The notes under the pieces are model-generated. The model made no database searches, was not told the DNA's origin, and saw nothing but the letters and a program-made list of their open reading frames with translations. A program made the translations under genes and the position numbers. Of a stretch of 64,000 bases of DNA, positions 31,351 to 42,289 are shown in pieces (position 1 is the first letter of the stretch; every line of letters begins with the position of its first letter). This DNA is from Undaria pinnatifida (lineage: Eukaryota > Sar > Phaeophyceae > Laminariales > Alariaceae): contig JABAKD010000028.1 of the NCBI GenBank assembly GCA_012845835.1, positions 5,812,796 to 5,876,795 of the forward strand. Direction: 5' to 3'.

Positions 31351-32265
31351 GAGCTGATGAAACTTCGTGCCAAGTGCAAAACATATTGTGTAAATCATAC
31401 AAAAGCTCAAGAATGACCGTTCCGCAAGTAGTGCACAGGCGGCAAATTAGCGGCAAATGGTGGTAAGTTCAACTTTTACTAAATAAACGAGAAGGAAGAA
31501 ATAATCGTGAAAAGGTTCAAAACCGTGTCGGAAGAAAAACAAAATTTGCAGGAAGCAGCTGAAAGATCAAGAAACAAATAACAAAACGAGCAGAAACAAA
31601 AACATTAGACTAAAGGCCGAGCAAGAAATCAAAGAAAAGCTGGACCGTTCCGCGAGTAGTACGACCCCGGGAATGCCAGGGACGCACCAAACGAGCACTC
31701 CCAGCAAAAAGAAGTTAGTAGGTATATTTATACACCTTTCAATTGCTAACAATGCGATCAACGTCGACTATTTCTGGTACTTGGGCTATACAGCAGCAGC
31801 GGCGTGCTACTCTTTGAGATACGATAAAATCGAATCGAACATTAGGTATAGTTCTCATTTCATCTGCATACGCGATTTCGGATTTAACGGTTGGCTAGAC
31901 TGGGAGTCTGATAGGGCTCCGGTGTCCGCACCGTAATCAGTACGATGGATTCCAGTTGATAAAAGCACCGCCACCTCTGCACAAGCAAGTAGCCGTCGTA
32001 AAACTGTGGCGACTATTGGTTGACTGCGAAATGTTCAAGCACCTCTGGGAACGCGAGAAACTACGCAGACATCGTTTCCTCATAACAACGCATTTAGCCC
32101 CCGTTGGTTGGTGTATGTGCCTGATCGAAAACTACTCACATTCTCACCAAATCCGTCCGATGATGCTGGCCGCATGAGGCCCGACGACATCTTCTATACA
32201 GTTAATGGTTCCCAACGCAAGAGTCGGATGTGCGTCAGCTTTATCACGCCGCGCCGATCTGACTA
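31351..32265. other. Unassigned sequence
   Basis: No gene recognised. Frames at 31673-31936 and 31956-32177 (plus) are short and unfamiliar. Confidence 0.35.
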
Positions 32266-32269
32266 TGTT

Positions 32270-32550
32270 AATTTACCCCTTTAAGCGTAGGGGGCGTACC
32301 CGTTATACGAACAGTAGTAGTAGGGTCGATGTTCGAGTAGAGAGGCAAAATAACATGTATATTTCAAGCTCTTCCCGAGTACCACGAGGATTGCACTCGG
32401 TTGGAAACAAAGCGGTTGAACAGCTTGTAAATAATCCCGCCAGCTCGATAACTCGCTACGATGTAGTCAACGTGTTGTTGAAGACACCCGTAACTTTACG
32501 CCATTGCCATGTCCGCATTATATCCAAGACCGATAAACAGCCATCCTGCT
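32270..32550 (+). repeat. Candidate terminal repeat, left copy
   Basis: Collinear with 35838-36090 in the same orientation: ACCCGTTATACGAACA-TAGTAG, TCGGTTGGAAA against TCGGTGGAAAA, CCCGCTACGA-like and GTAGTCAACGTGTTGTTGAAGACACCC against GCAGCCTACCTATTATTGGAAACACCC, then CATATCC/TATATCC. The pair brackets the Ty3/gypsy remnant at 32649-34385, so they may be degenerate LTRs. I could not place convincing TG...CA ends or a primer binding site. Confidence 0.5.
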
Positions 32551-32648
32551 CTACAACTGGAAAGGCACTGCACCGTATAATTAGTATCTCCTTAGGTAAA
32601 ACGAGTCGATGAAAATATACAATCAATCATTATCTTCACTGCACCACC

Positions 32649-33431
32649 GTGACAGAAAGAAAGATAGCAGTACTCATGTATTCTGGCGAAGGCGTTACAG
32701 CAATGTCGGGGGAGCTGGAAGAGGCCCTGCATGGACAGCCGGGGATAACCCAGGCCGCGTTAACGCAGGAGTTTGTCGGGAATGCGCGTGTGGAGAGGTC
32801 GTTGGGCCAGGAGTTTGACATTGAGACGCAATCGTGTCGGCTCCACTTAACGATCGAAGCGCCATGGGGACCAGCCCGGTTTACCATGCCGTTTATCGTG
32901 CTCTCTATGGCAGGCGATGTGGTTGTCATCGGGCAGAAGACGCGAGGGAAAATCGGCATCAATGTCATAGAGCAGCTCACAGCATTCGTACTGAATGCAT
33001 GTGGGCGTCAAAATGGCGCTGGGATGGAGCTTACAGCTCGTGCTGTGGGCGAGCTCAAAGCTGGTGCTGTGCTGGTGGCGGAGATGGCTGTCACGGCGTT
33101 GGGGCCTGGTGGCGATGCCCCAGGTGACGTGAACAATAACGTCACAGTGATGCTGCCGTCTCAACGACCCATGATATTCCAGGACTCTAAGGTGGAAATG
33201 CGGAGTCCCGTGGGCGTGTTGCAGACGGCGATCAACAACGCTGTTGACCATGCCTTCCCGCCGGAATGTGCCAAGATGTTGCGCCATATCGTTTTGTGCA
33301 CGCACCTTGACGTTTTCCGTCGGGCGGGTTTGGGCGGCCCACCTGCGCGCGTGGAGCCCATGGCGGTGCGGCTTCATCCACGAGCAAGAGTGGTGCGAGT
33401 GAAGCCCCCACCAAAACGTGATCGCCTACGG
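32649..33431 (+). pseudogene. Ty3/gypsy retropepsin and RT N-terminal linker, copy 2
   Basis: A 261-codon uninterrupted frame. Residues 8-20 (VLMYSGEGVTAMS) align with the retropepsin active-site block, but the catalytic Asp of D-S/T-G is Tyr, so the protease should be inactive. Residues about 79-105 (MPFIVLSMAGDVVVIGQKTR) form the second retropepsin half. From residue about 190 (LQTAINNAVDHAFPPE, then THLDVFRRAGLGGPPARVEP and AVRLHPRARVVRVKP) it matches the linker that precedes reverse transcriptase in this family, also seen at 3886. The frame then stops and the chromodomain follows within 50 bp, so RT, RNase H and integrase are deleted. It is unusually open for a dead gene, which suggests recent deletion or a short evolutionary time. 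Confidence 0.7.
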
Positions 33432-33448
33432 TAAAATGCGGCAGAATC

Positions 33449-33655
33449 TTGCCGCGACCGCCGCTCGGTGGTGATGACGAGTTCGTCGTCAAGGTGGCCT
33501 GGGAAGGGCTGGAGGAGGCCGAGAGCACCTGGGAGCCGGCTGAAGGTGATGCGGCTGAAGACGAATCAGAAGCGGAACTCGAACAGCGGTATGGGCTGCG
33601 TTTGGAATTTATTGTGGCTTGGAGAGGGGTCCCGGATTATGAGTTGCTGATTTTC
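33449..33655 (+). pseudogene. Ty3/gypsy chromodomain remnant, copy 2
   Basis: The frame reads FVVKVAWEGLEEAESTWEPAE, a good match to the chromodomain core (an aromatic V-K-W-x-G-L...ESTWEP pattern; here VAWEGL retains the tryptophan). It is followed by an acidic stretch and QRYG as in the copy at 3.3 kb. It is in a different frame from the upstream protease segment. Chromodomains at the integrase C terminus bind methylated histone H3 in chromoviruses. The homologous noncoding block begins just downstream at 33670. Confidence 0.75.
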
Positions 33656-33669
33656 TGAATTTTGAATAT

Positions 33670-34385
33670 TTAGCTTCGAGTACTTAGAGTTTCTGCGCAG
33701 GGCGCTGATAGCACCTGATGCAGCCACAGCTGGCGGTTCACCGCCGAGGCTGTGTGTGCGCAGAGCATGTCCGGGGTGGGTGCTTCCGTTTTACGGGTGA
33801 CTATTGTACTGGAATTCCTTATGTGGTCTGGGTTTCGGCAAGTTGCATGCGCAATCGGAGGTGTGGTGCTTGGTGCGTGGTTTGCTTGGAGATGTATTGG
33901 TGAGGCACGGCTACTGAGCATCGTTGTTAACGGTCAGTAAACGTGGTAGATCGTAGGTCGTGGTGAAACTGACCTGGATGTGTTGGACTTGACCGTTGTC
34001 CAACGTACGGACAGCAATGTTTATCAAAGCTGCTCAGTCTGAGCCAACTTGTGGTTGGCAGCCCGATATGGGCTTTTGGAGGGTGCTGTACCGCGGTAGT
34101 CGTATCATTGGGCATTTTACCGTACATAGAATGACTGGATATATTTTTTCAGGGGGTTTCACTGTCACTATTGGCATTTCTTGTGAGCTGTCGATATCTT
34201 GAGTATGGACGGGAAGGTTCATGGTCGATGGCATGGCACTTCCCTGTGTAACAACGAACGAACTAGCACATTGTGAAGATACGCACTCCGAGCATACGAG
34301 GGGAAGTCCTCGGAGCTGATACCACCGGGCCTGCGGTCGCCCGAGTCGCTCGAGTCGGTGCACGTCCGACAATCAAAATCTAAAG
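33670..34385 (+). mobile_element. Ty3/gypsy 3' noncoding or LTR-like segment, copy 2
   Basis: Collinear with 2400-3110 (see GCATGCGCAATCGGAGG near 33847, GTCTGAGCCAACTTG near 34036, GGAGGGTGCTGTACCGCGG near 34077, TATGGACGGGAAGG near 34204). It lies directly 3' of the chromodomain. Whether it is 3' UTR or LTR cannot be decided because only one copy per element is visible. Confidence 0.65.
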
Positions 34386-35290
34386 TCCGGAACCTCCAAG
34401 ATCAACCCGCAGCTCAGCTGCCGAAATTAGAGTCATTAGACCTCAGTAACCAAAAGGGGGCCAGCTGGTAAAATAGGGTCAAAGCAGAGCATTAGCACGA
34501 CAATGCCCAATCTCCAAATTTCCAAAGCCATACCGTCGATCCGCACTCACAGCTACCGTATAACTAGCGGCGTTATTACAAAGTAACAAGAAAAACAGCA
34601 GCTGGAAAAATACCTGGTAGGATCAAAAACGAGTGTACAAGCACAGTACGTAGTCGCGAAGCTCACTAACGGATCATAAAACTGTTTCCCGGCCGGATAC
34701 ACACCAAACCCCATCTAAAGTCATGACCATCTAAATCAGAAAATTGATAAACCATATTTTAGAATTCCACCAAAAGCATGATTTCTGTTAAAACAGTCCC
34801 GTCCTTGCAACACGGTCAGTTTCTGCACTGTGCCACCGTTTCGGTTCAAGTATTCTACGGGGTCTTTACCCTCCCATCATACAGAGTTAATCGCATCGCA
34901 CTCTTCTTGTGCTACTCTGCGTTCCTCGATAATCGGTTTGGGTGTGTAGAAAACCTCTATGCCATTCCACGCCCCGCTTTAGGATTTGTTTTCTTGCAGT
35001 CTGGTCAGGCGCGGAGGGTCGGAGTTAAAGGCAATAATCCTGAGCCATCCTAGCACGCGCGTTCGTTATTGCCGACTGCTGTGGATACTGTCTGCGGCAC
35101 GTGCTACGATAGAGGTAGCCCTTTTCGTCTAAATTGTTTTCTGAATGACGGGACTCCTTGACGTAAAATCGTCCGAAATGGCTCTTGTTTCGAGTGATTC
35201 TAGTTGTATACCCAGGACATGAGATTTTCATTCCGGTACCAGTTTTAATTTTATCCGAATCAGTTTTTTGGGGGGGTCTTAAGCTCATAA
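34386..35290. other. Unassigned sequence
   Basis: No gene or repeat recognised. A minus frame at 35025-35393 is basic and unfamiliar. Confidence 0.35.
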
Positions 35291-35291
35291 A

Positions 35292-35660
35292 GTGCGGAAC
35301 CTCAGAAAAAAAGTGATGCATCTCTATCGTACCACGCGCTCTGTGCCTCAACAGCAAGTCCTCGTTAACGAAGACGCCATCTGCTACCAACACGGGGAGG
35401 GCTACACGTCCTTCTTAAGGCATGTCGACACCCTTCGCTTCCCACAAACAATACAATTTGGCTTGCCAAAGGGGCCAGGAGTGTCTCTGATTATTGGAGT
35501 TGGGTGGACGTTGGCTGCCAAAATTACCTCATGGATGGGCCAGCCCGCGCACAACAGGCGTAGGCGAGGAATGAATTGGGACAGAGTGTACCTTGATCTC
35601 GGTGAGGATGTTTTCGGCTGGACTACTCTCCTCTCAAGGTCAGCCAGCAGCTCAAACTAG
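35292..35660 (+). CDS. Unrecognised open reading frame of 122 codons
   Basis: Residues about 25-95 read like ordinary protein (HVDTLRFPQTIQFGLP, GVSLIIGVGWTLAAKITS, GMNWDRVYLDLG). A GTGAGG right after LDLG (35603) could be a 5' splice site, which would make the final residues intronic. It lies between the two candidate terminal repeats (32270 and 35838), so it may be part of the mobile element or of an unrelated gene. No domain is recognised. Confidence 0.25.
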   Translation: MRNLRKKVMHLYRTTRSVPQQQVLVNEDAICYQHGEGYTSFLRHVDTLRFPQTIQFGLPKGPGVSLIIGVGWTLAAKITSWMGQPAHNRRRRGMNWDRVYLDLGEDVFGWTTLLSRSASSSN

Positions 35661-35837
35661 TAAAACAGTTGCGGGTGAAACTCCGCCGCTACTCCCTGGA
35701 TCGGCACTCAAATCGGCGTCCCCCATGGCTCGCTTGATGCTTCTTGCTAGCTCCTTTCTTCAGAAGAGCCCAAGTTGCACAACACACAGGTTTATATTAG
35801 GATATCAATGTTTCGCGATTAATCGTGTTTATTCGTC

Positions 35838-36090
35838 CCTTGAACCGTAGTGGGCCCACCCGTTATACGAACACTAGTAGAGCAGAGGAGCTACGAGTAG
35901 GAAGACAACACGCCACTGCATTTTAACTCCTCCGGAGTACAACGAGGAGTGCACTCGGTGGAAAAGGTGGATAATTAGCCCGGAACAAACACGCCATCCC
36001 GATTTCCCGCTACGACGCAGCCTACCTATTATTGGAAACACCCTAAAGTCATCAAGTCGTTGTCATATCCTGATCGTATCTAAGCACAAT
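35838..36090 (+). repeat. Candidate terminal repeat, right copy
   Basis: Diverged direct copy of 32270-32550, with small indels (for example around GTAGAGCAGAGGAGCTACGAG). The distance between copies is about 3.57 kb. Confidence 0.5.
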
Positions 36091-36938
36091 AATCAGGTAG
36101 GCATGTCAAATTTGATAACGCATTTATCACCGACTGATGCTTTGCGCAAACCTCGCACACTTTACGGTAAACACAGGAACGGATAAGAGAACCTGGTCGG
36201 CAATTTTTCTCCTCTTCTGAACGTATTAAGCACGGTGTTGCGTCAAACAACTATACGTGAGCTGTGTGACGCTTCATTTTTTGCGCCCTTCACTACTGTT
36301 CGTCGGAGATACTATTCTCCCAAGATAGTCGCTTGCCATCAACGCCAGCCTGCCTTCGTCACCATCCCCCATGACACGCGCTGATTGAATCTCTGTCCGG
36401 TGATGCCACATAACAACAGGTCGCGATGTGCAGAGGTGGGCAACGGTGAAACGTCCGGCAATGACGAATTGGGGGAAACGAGGGTTGATTGTCGTCAGTA
36501 GGTAAGAGGAAGGCGGAATGAGGGAGGGGAGTGAGTGGGAGCTCTCCACATACAAAATATATCCCCAGGTAACGTTAAGGTCGTGCTGCTGCACCCAACA
36601 GATATTGCCTGTTGTGCCCTACGGAATAGCTGCGGAACTGTATTTCTCGACCGATGTTCGCGTTCCAGAATGTTTGTTATCGCCGCCAAAATAGGAGGGA
36701 AATGATTTGGACCCTACTCACTAGCTGTGCGAAGCTTCGCTGGGAGAGGCCCACCCCACGCATTCCCCGCTACAACGCAGATGAACCGTACGATGGCTGT
36801 TGACGATGAGCTTAATAGGTGTGAACCTGCTTTGCAGCATAGATTACTTGAATGATTTGCGGGTTGTCGTCATCAATGTTGTCCAGCTACCGTGCGCAGG
36901 CGACCGCATGTCATGAGAAAATGTTAATGTTCTCTTAT
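36091..36938. other. Unassigned sequence
   Basis: No gene recognised. A minus frame (36274-36594) contains DLNVTWG, also present in the copia linker at 57.0 kb, but the surrounding residues do not align. Confidence 0.35.
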
Positions 36939-37325
36939 TCACTCACCAATTTCCATGAGCTCCCTCTGCTCTAGTCGCTTCAATCCCGGAGAGAGCTTGA
37001 ACTTGGCCAATACATTGTGTTCAAGCATCATGACGATTTCTCTAACCGAATCGTCGAGAATGGTATTTCTTGCGACGTCATGAAGACCTGTAAAGGTGTT
37101 CCTACGACGATTAGATGTGTGCGACAGGTTCACCAAACGGATGAACGTATTTTCGAAGAGGGGGTTGTTGATTGGGTTGTGCTTGTACAAGATACGGATA
37201 CGATGACGGGTCGATGATGTGGTGAAATTGGCTTTCGACACTATTGCGAGGCAGTTCGATACTTGGGACACAGGAAAAGCCACTCTAAGAGCGTTGGAGC
37301 TACTTCCCACATGAGGATGCCTCAA
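36939..37325 (-). pseudogene. Gene-like fragment, family F, copy 1
   Basis: The 128-codon minus frame is unbroken. Its start region (LAIVSKANFTTSS, then RHRIRILYKHNP) aligns in DNA and protein with TIAKTNLPLGLPPYPYHTY at 42.3 kb and with the SKANLLLGLPNILI segment inside every 560-bp satellite unit. At DNA level GATACGGATACGATGAC matches GATACGGATACGGTGGC at 42.33 kb. The rest (FENTFIRLVNLSHTSNRRRN, MLEHNVLAKFKLSPGLKR) is unfamiliar. It ends at the left border of the tandem array. I do not recognise the protein; it could be an unknown host gene family or an uncharacterised mobile element. Confidence 0.4.
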
Positions 37326-37326
37326 C

Positions 37327-39566
37327 GCTCATGTGCGGTAAGGCCGATGGGTGTACGTAGCCGGACTGTCACCTTAAAAGACGTGGTAGGCAGAACAGAA
37401 CAGTGTACAGAGACTCATTGGACAAGAGTATATGTAGGTCAGCGCTGTGTTGAAGTGAAAGTACATCGGAGAGGTATGCAGTGTAAAATAACCCGTCCGT
37501 TGGATAGGTACGTCGTGGGTTCAGAGAGCGTCTGAGCACAGCAGAGTATTGCGTTGCAGATGACAGTCGCCCAGGACACGCCAGCCAGAGTGATCCTTTC
37601 AGTGTGGAAGATTTGCAGTAGGCTTCGATGGGGTAGCCATTACTGTCCCCCTCTCATGAGTTCTCGGTTTCGACCCGTTTTGGCCCCACGCAGGGAAAAA
37701 GACTGCTATCTACTCCTTCTCCTTCCTTGACCTCAGACACTGTCTTGTCTCTCCAAGCCAAATAATCTCTGAAGGCGTCCCCTTCAGTCTATCAGCTTGC
37801 GAGACCTGCGAGGTTCGGGGTTCCGCTTTCGTGATGAGGATATTGGGGAGTCCCAATAGTAGATTGGCTTTACTGTAGCGGGACTTGCTCATGTGCGGTA
37901 AGGCCGATGGGTGTACGTAGCCGGACGGTCACCTTAAAAGACGTGGTAGGCAGAACAGAACAGTGTACAGAGACTCATTGGACAAGAGTATATGTAGGTC
38001 AGCGCTGTGTTGAAGTGAAAGTACATCGGAGAGGTATGCAGTGTAAAATAACCCGTCCGTTGGATAGGTACGTCGTGGGTTCAGAGAGCGTCTGAGCACA
38101 GCAGAGTACTGCGTTGCAGATGACAGTCGCCCAGGACACGCCAGCCAGAGTGATCCTTTCAGTGTGGAAGATTTGCAGTAGGCTTCGATGGGGTAGCCAT
38201 TACTGTCCCCCTCTCATGAGTTCTCGGTTTCGACCAGTTTTGGCCCCACGCAGGGAAAAAGACTGCTATCTACTCCTTCTCCTTCCTTGACCTCAGACAC
38301 TGTCTTGTGTCTCCAAGCCAAATAATCTCTGAAGGCGTCCCCTTCAGTCTATCAGCTTGCGAGACCTGCGAGGTTCAGGGTTCCGCTTTCGTGATGAGGA
38401 TATTGGGGAGTCCCAATAGTAGATTGGCTTTACTGTAGCGGGACTTGCTCATGTGCGGTAAGGCCGATGGGTGTACGTAGCCGGACTGTCACCTTAAAAG
38501 ACGTGGTAGGCAGAACAGAACAGTGTACAGAGACTCATTGGACAAGAGTATATGTAGGTCAGCGCTGTGTTGAAGTGAAAGTACATCGGAGAGGTATGCA
38601 GTGTAAAATAACCCGTCCGTTGGATAGGTACGTCGTGGGTTCAGAGAGCGTCTGAGCACAGCAGAGTATTGCGTTGCAGATGACAGTCGCCCAGGACACG
38701 CCAGCCAGAGTGATCCTTTCAGTGTGGAAGATTTGCAGTAGGCTTCGATGGGGTAGCCATTACTGTCCCCCTCTCATGAGTTCTCGGTTTCGACCAGTTT
38801 TGGCCCCACGCAGGGAAAAAGACTGCTATCTACTCCTTCTCCTTCCTTGACCTCAGACACTGTCCTGTCTCTCCAAGCCAAATAATCTCTGAAGGCGTCC
38901 CCTCCATTCTACCAGCTTGCGAGACCTGCGAGGTTCGGGGTTCCGCTTTCGTGATAAGGATATTGGGGAGTCCCAATAGTAGATTGGCTTTACTGTAGCG
39001 GGACTTGCTCATGTGCGGTAAGGCCGATGGGTGTACGTAGCCGGACTGTCACCTTAAAAGACGTGGTAGGCAGAACAGAACAGTGTACAGAGACTCATTG
39101 GACAAGAGTATATGTAGGTCAGCGCTGTGTTGAAGTGAAAGTACATCGGAGAGGTATGCAGTGTAAAATAACCCGTCCGTTGGATAGGTACGTCGTGGGT
39201 TCAGAGAGCGTCTGAGCACAGCAGAGTACTGCGTTGCAGATGGCAGTCGCCCAGGACACGCCAGCCAGAGTGATCCTTTCAGTGTGGAAGATTTGCAGTA
39301 GGCTTCGATGGGGTAGCCATTACTGTCCCCCTCTCATGAGTTCTTGGTTTCGACCCGTTTTGGCCCCACGCAGGGAAAAAGACTGCTATCTACTCCTTCT
39401 CCTTCCTTGACCTCAGACACTGTCTTGTCTCTCCAAGCCAAATAATCTCTGAAGGCGTCCCCTTCAGTCTATCAGCTTGCGAGACCTGCGAGGTTCGGGG
39501 TTCCGCTTTCGTGATGAGGATATTGGGGAGTCCCAATAGTAGATTGGCTTTACTGTAGCGGGACTT
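37327..39566 (+). repeat. Tandem array, exactly four 560-bp units
   Basis: The word GCTCATGTGCGGTAAGG starts at 37327, 37887, 38447 and 39007, and the last unit ends with GCGGGACTT at 39566, giving 4 x 560 bp. Units differ by only a few substitutions (for example CGGACTGTC against CGGACGGTC in unit 2, TATTGCG against TACTGCG, CCTCCATTCTACC in unit 3). Each unit contains an identical 62-codon frame starting MGVRSRTVTLKDVVG, preserved even where the DNA varies, but the divergence is too low to prove selection. On the minus strand each unit carries part of family F (SKANLLLGLPNILI). The unit spacing is regular with no spacers, so this is not a CRISPR array. Confidence 0.97.
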
Positions 39567-39757
39567 AGGGTTCGTAATATCTTCAATTCGGCTGCGTTAC
39601 CATGGTGATGGTGCATTCGAACCCACTTGACTTCAAACGTGTGGATAATCTTTATGATGTGTTCATGTCTGCTGGAGAGGAGCGTCAATATGTGTACGTG
39701 GTACATGATATGTTTTACTACCTGCCGGTAACCCGGCCCCCCTAGCACTGCCCACAT
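39464..39757 (-). pseudogene. Gene-like fragment, family F, copy 2
   Basis: The minus frame runs from outside the array (39757) across its right border (39566) into unit 4. MYHVHILTLLSSRHEHIIKI and IHTFEVKWVRM align with MYLVYISMNLSSRYEYVMKV and IHKVEEKWDRL at 42.5 kb, and the part inside the unit gives the PATVKPIYYWDSP block. So unit 4 is continuous with the fragment, and the other three units look like copies of a segment that includes the end of it. No known domain. Confidence 0.45.
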
Positions 39758-39806
39758 CAGGACGTTCCATCACACTTCGAGCGTCAAAAAACACGATCGA
39801 TCGCAT

Positions 39807-39998
39807 TTGTGCATACTTTGGAAGCAAGGAGATCGTCCTGTGCACCTCCCAAGTGGGTGCAAGTTGGGTGTTGCGGTTCTAGCAATGTCGGGCAAAATCG
39901 AGGAGAGCGGGAGACCGGTCTTGAGTGAGCTGGCAAGGAAGGAGTTGGAAGGTATGACCGAGAAGATGGAGAGGATACAACGGACAAGTACAGAGTAA
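39807..39998 (+). CDS. Possible short exon, unrecognised
   Basis: The last 40 codons (AMSGKIEESGRPVLSEL, then ARKELEGMTEKMERIQRTS) form a plausible charged helix. There is no domain match, no obvious splice signal and no supporting neighbour. Reported as a weak candidate only. Confidence 0.2.
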   Translation: MCILWKQGDRPVHLPSGCKLGVAVLAMSGKIEESGRPVLSELARKELEGMTEKMERIQRTSTE

Positions 39999-39999
39999 C

Positions 40000-40884
40000 T
40001 AGGAGCGCTGCTCGCAAGGAGGGGTCGCGTCGAAGGAGCCATCACGGTAGTGTCAATCTCCGACCTATTGGACTTGTCATCAGATGGTATCGGGGTCAGC
40101 TGTGATTGGGCGAGTTGACTAATAAACTAAGCGCATTTAGCACATCAATTTCAAATCGGCGGGAATACTCCTCGAGATCATCGCGGCGAAAATCTTAACC
40201 AAGACGCAAAAGCAATGTCTGGGCACCAGCCGAGCATGAGCCCAAATTGGTAGGCCTGCTTGGTACTGTGGTTGACAATAAGAGCGAGGAGTCCCAGCAG
40301 CAGCAGCGGCAGCAGCTACAGCATGTTCGGGAAGAATAAAAAATGTGGATTGGCTGATGTGAGACTGGGAGAAGAAAAGGGTGAGGGGCGTTTTGGAATT
40401 GGGATGAACACAGGTTGGGGACTGATTTTACGATAGCCCCCCGCAAAACCAGTAATTCCTTTAACGAGCGTTTCATGGGCGCTCGACGCGAGGAAGGATA
40501 TTTCTTAAAAACGTAGCCGTATAGCTTCTTGTGTGCAAAGGTCTATCGAGCGCTGAAGTCGGGGTGTCAAGAGACATCGTATTTCAGGAGCTGCGGCCGG
40601 GAGCTGTTTTCGACACCGGCATTTTGCTAAAGAAAAGTTGGAGGTGCAAGCTCAGGATGACTCTGGGAAAATGTCTTTCTGTTCATCAGAGTTTAAATGG
40701 AGAAAATTATATGCTTCTCCAAATCGTGGTTGAAGATATATTGATTGAAACCTGGGAGGCACATAACTGATGTTGGACTTCTGGAGTAAAAAAGCTTCTC
40801 CACTCCATTGACAAATGTGCCGTTGGTAATTTTTGAGTTCGAGATTGTGGACAGTAGATGCGTTTTTATGTACACACAGCCGGG
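40000..40884. other. Unassigned sequence
   Basis: No gene recognised. A short CAG run (CAGCAGCAGCAGCGGCAGCAG) lies near 40296. A plus frame at 40531-40770 (79 codons) is unfamiliar. Confidence 0.35.
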
Positions 40885-41292
40885 AGGCAATTATCTAACA
40901 TATCCGCCCCCCCCTCCAGTCCCCCCCCCCCCCCTCAAACCCCGCTCGCGTTTGATCAAAACCAGGCCCCCACGTCCTTCAAAACTCCGCCCTCCCCTCA
41001 CCGGTTATTCGACTTACAGGATTCACTTGATAAAACGGATACGTTTACCTCCACAGCTGTCCGAATTTGTCCCCCTCAGAAACGGGTTTTATAGTTTCCG
41101 CGCACAGACTGACTAAAATCACCCTGTTGACCCTGATAGCTACACTTTAGTTGTAAGGGGAGTCGCCGACCTATATCCTTGATGAGGACACACAACTCGT
41201 AATGCGCGCAATCGGAGGATCACACACTGCTTGCAAAGATGAGTTTCGACGAAATCTTCGATCTCACAGCTGGAGTGTATTTTTAATTTTTT
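40885..41292 (+). repeat. Poly-C-rich dispersed repeat, copy 3 (3' part)
   Basis: Holds a 14-base C run near 40920-40935, then TTTGATCAAAACCAGGCCCC, GGTTATTCGACTTACAGG, CACAGCTGTCCG, GGGTTTTATAGTTTCCGCGC, GGGGAGTCGCCGACC and the tail GAAATCTTCGATCTCACAGC plus TGGAGTGTATTTTT. The head blocks seen in copies 1, 2 and 4 are absent. Confidence 0.85.
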
Positions 41293-42289
41293 ATAATATA
41301 GTGAAGGGTGGGGCTAATGAGTTAGTACACTCATTGTGAGCCAATTTTACCCAGCTGGTGTCCGTTTGATTGCCGTGGACAGATGTCTCTCGTGACTGCG
41401 GCTGTTTTTGTTCATCACCGGGTTGACGTTGAAGTTTTAGAACTTTGAATCTTGATTTCAGACATTCAGATTTTGGGTTTTGGATTCCAAATTTTAAGTC
41501 GTATTATTGTTGACGCGCGCTTCGAGAGAGGTAGTACTTTTTGCCCAAAACGTTTTCAGAATGATGGGCCCTTTGAAACTTCAGAGGGAAACGTTGACAA
41601 CAACAAAAATGACGATTGCAGCATCGGCCATACATAGCTGGTTGGCGATGGTACAATTGGTGTCCGAATCGCAACAATGCAACGACTCGTACGGGACGGG
41701 GGCCGCATAATCCTGCCCGTACAGCTGCAACGCCGGCGCTACTGACAGAGACCTGAAAGTATCACAATCTTCGTTTTCTCTGGTTGCTGTACACGGGGCC
41801 CAAAAGGGCTAACCAAAAATCGTAGGAATTTATTCGTTGTGTATGAGGCGATAGTTTTGATTGGATAACGAAACCATAGGGTTGTTCATCTGGTAGCGAG
41901 CCTATTTCCCCCGAATCTGTCTTCAGGGACACTGATAAAATAGAGCATTAAATACAGCAGCACTCAAATTAGGAGCCTCATAAATATGATGGCAAACCGT
42001 ATCGTAGCGTGCGTCCATTTTGAAACTGATTCAGGATTTTCTCCATGGATTTTTATTATTATTATTTCGTTGTGGCTTTCAGGGAGTACGAACCGAAATC
42101 TTTTTTTTGTCACTGCAGTGCTATGAGACCCCGAATCTGAGTTACTGCTAGGCGGGAGGGCGAGGGTAGTGCAAGGACGGTAAATTGGATGGAAAAAAAA
42201 AGTGCAGGAAGGATGCTGATTGACTTTATTTTGCATTGACTCGTTTTATCTTGGCGAAAGCTAACACGCTGCCGTACCGTATACCGTAT
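41293..42289. other. Unassigned sequence
   Basis: No gene recognised; short frames only. Confidence 0.35.

Noticed and set aside
36540-36594. Copia linker fragment suggested by the peptide DLNVTWG
   Set aside because: Only seven residues match the 57-kb linker; the flanking residues and DNA do not align.
37327-39566. Possible CRISPR array
   Set aside because: Units are 560 bp and contiguous without variable spacers, and no cas genes are present.
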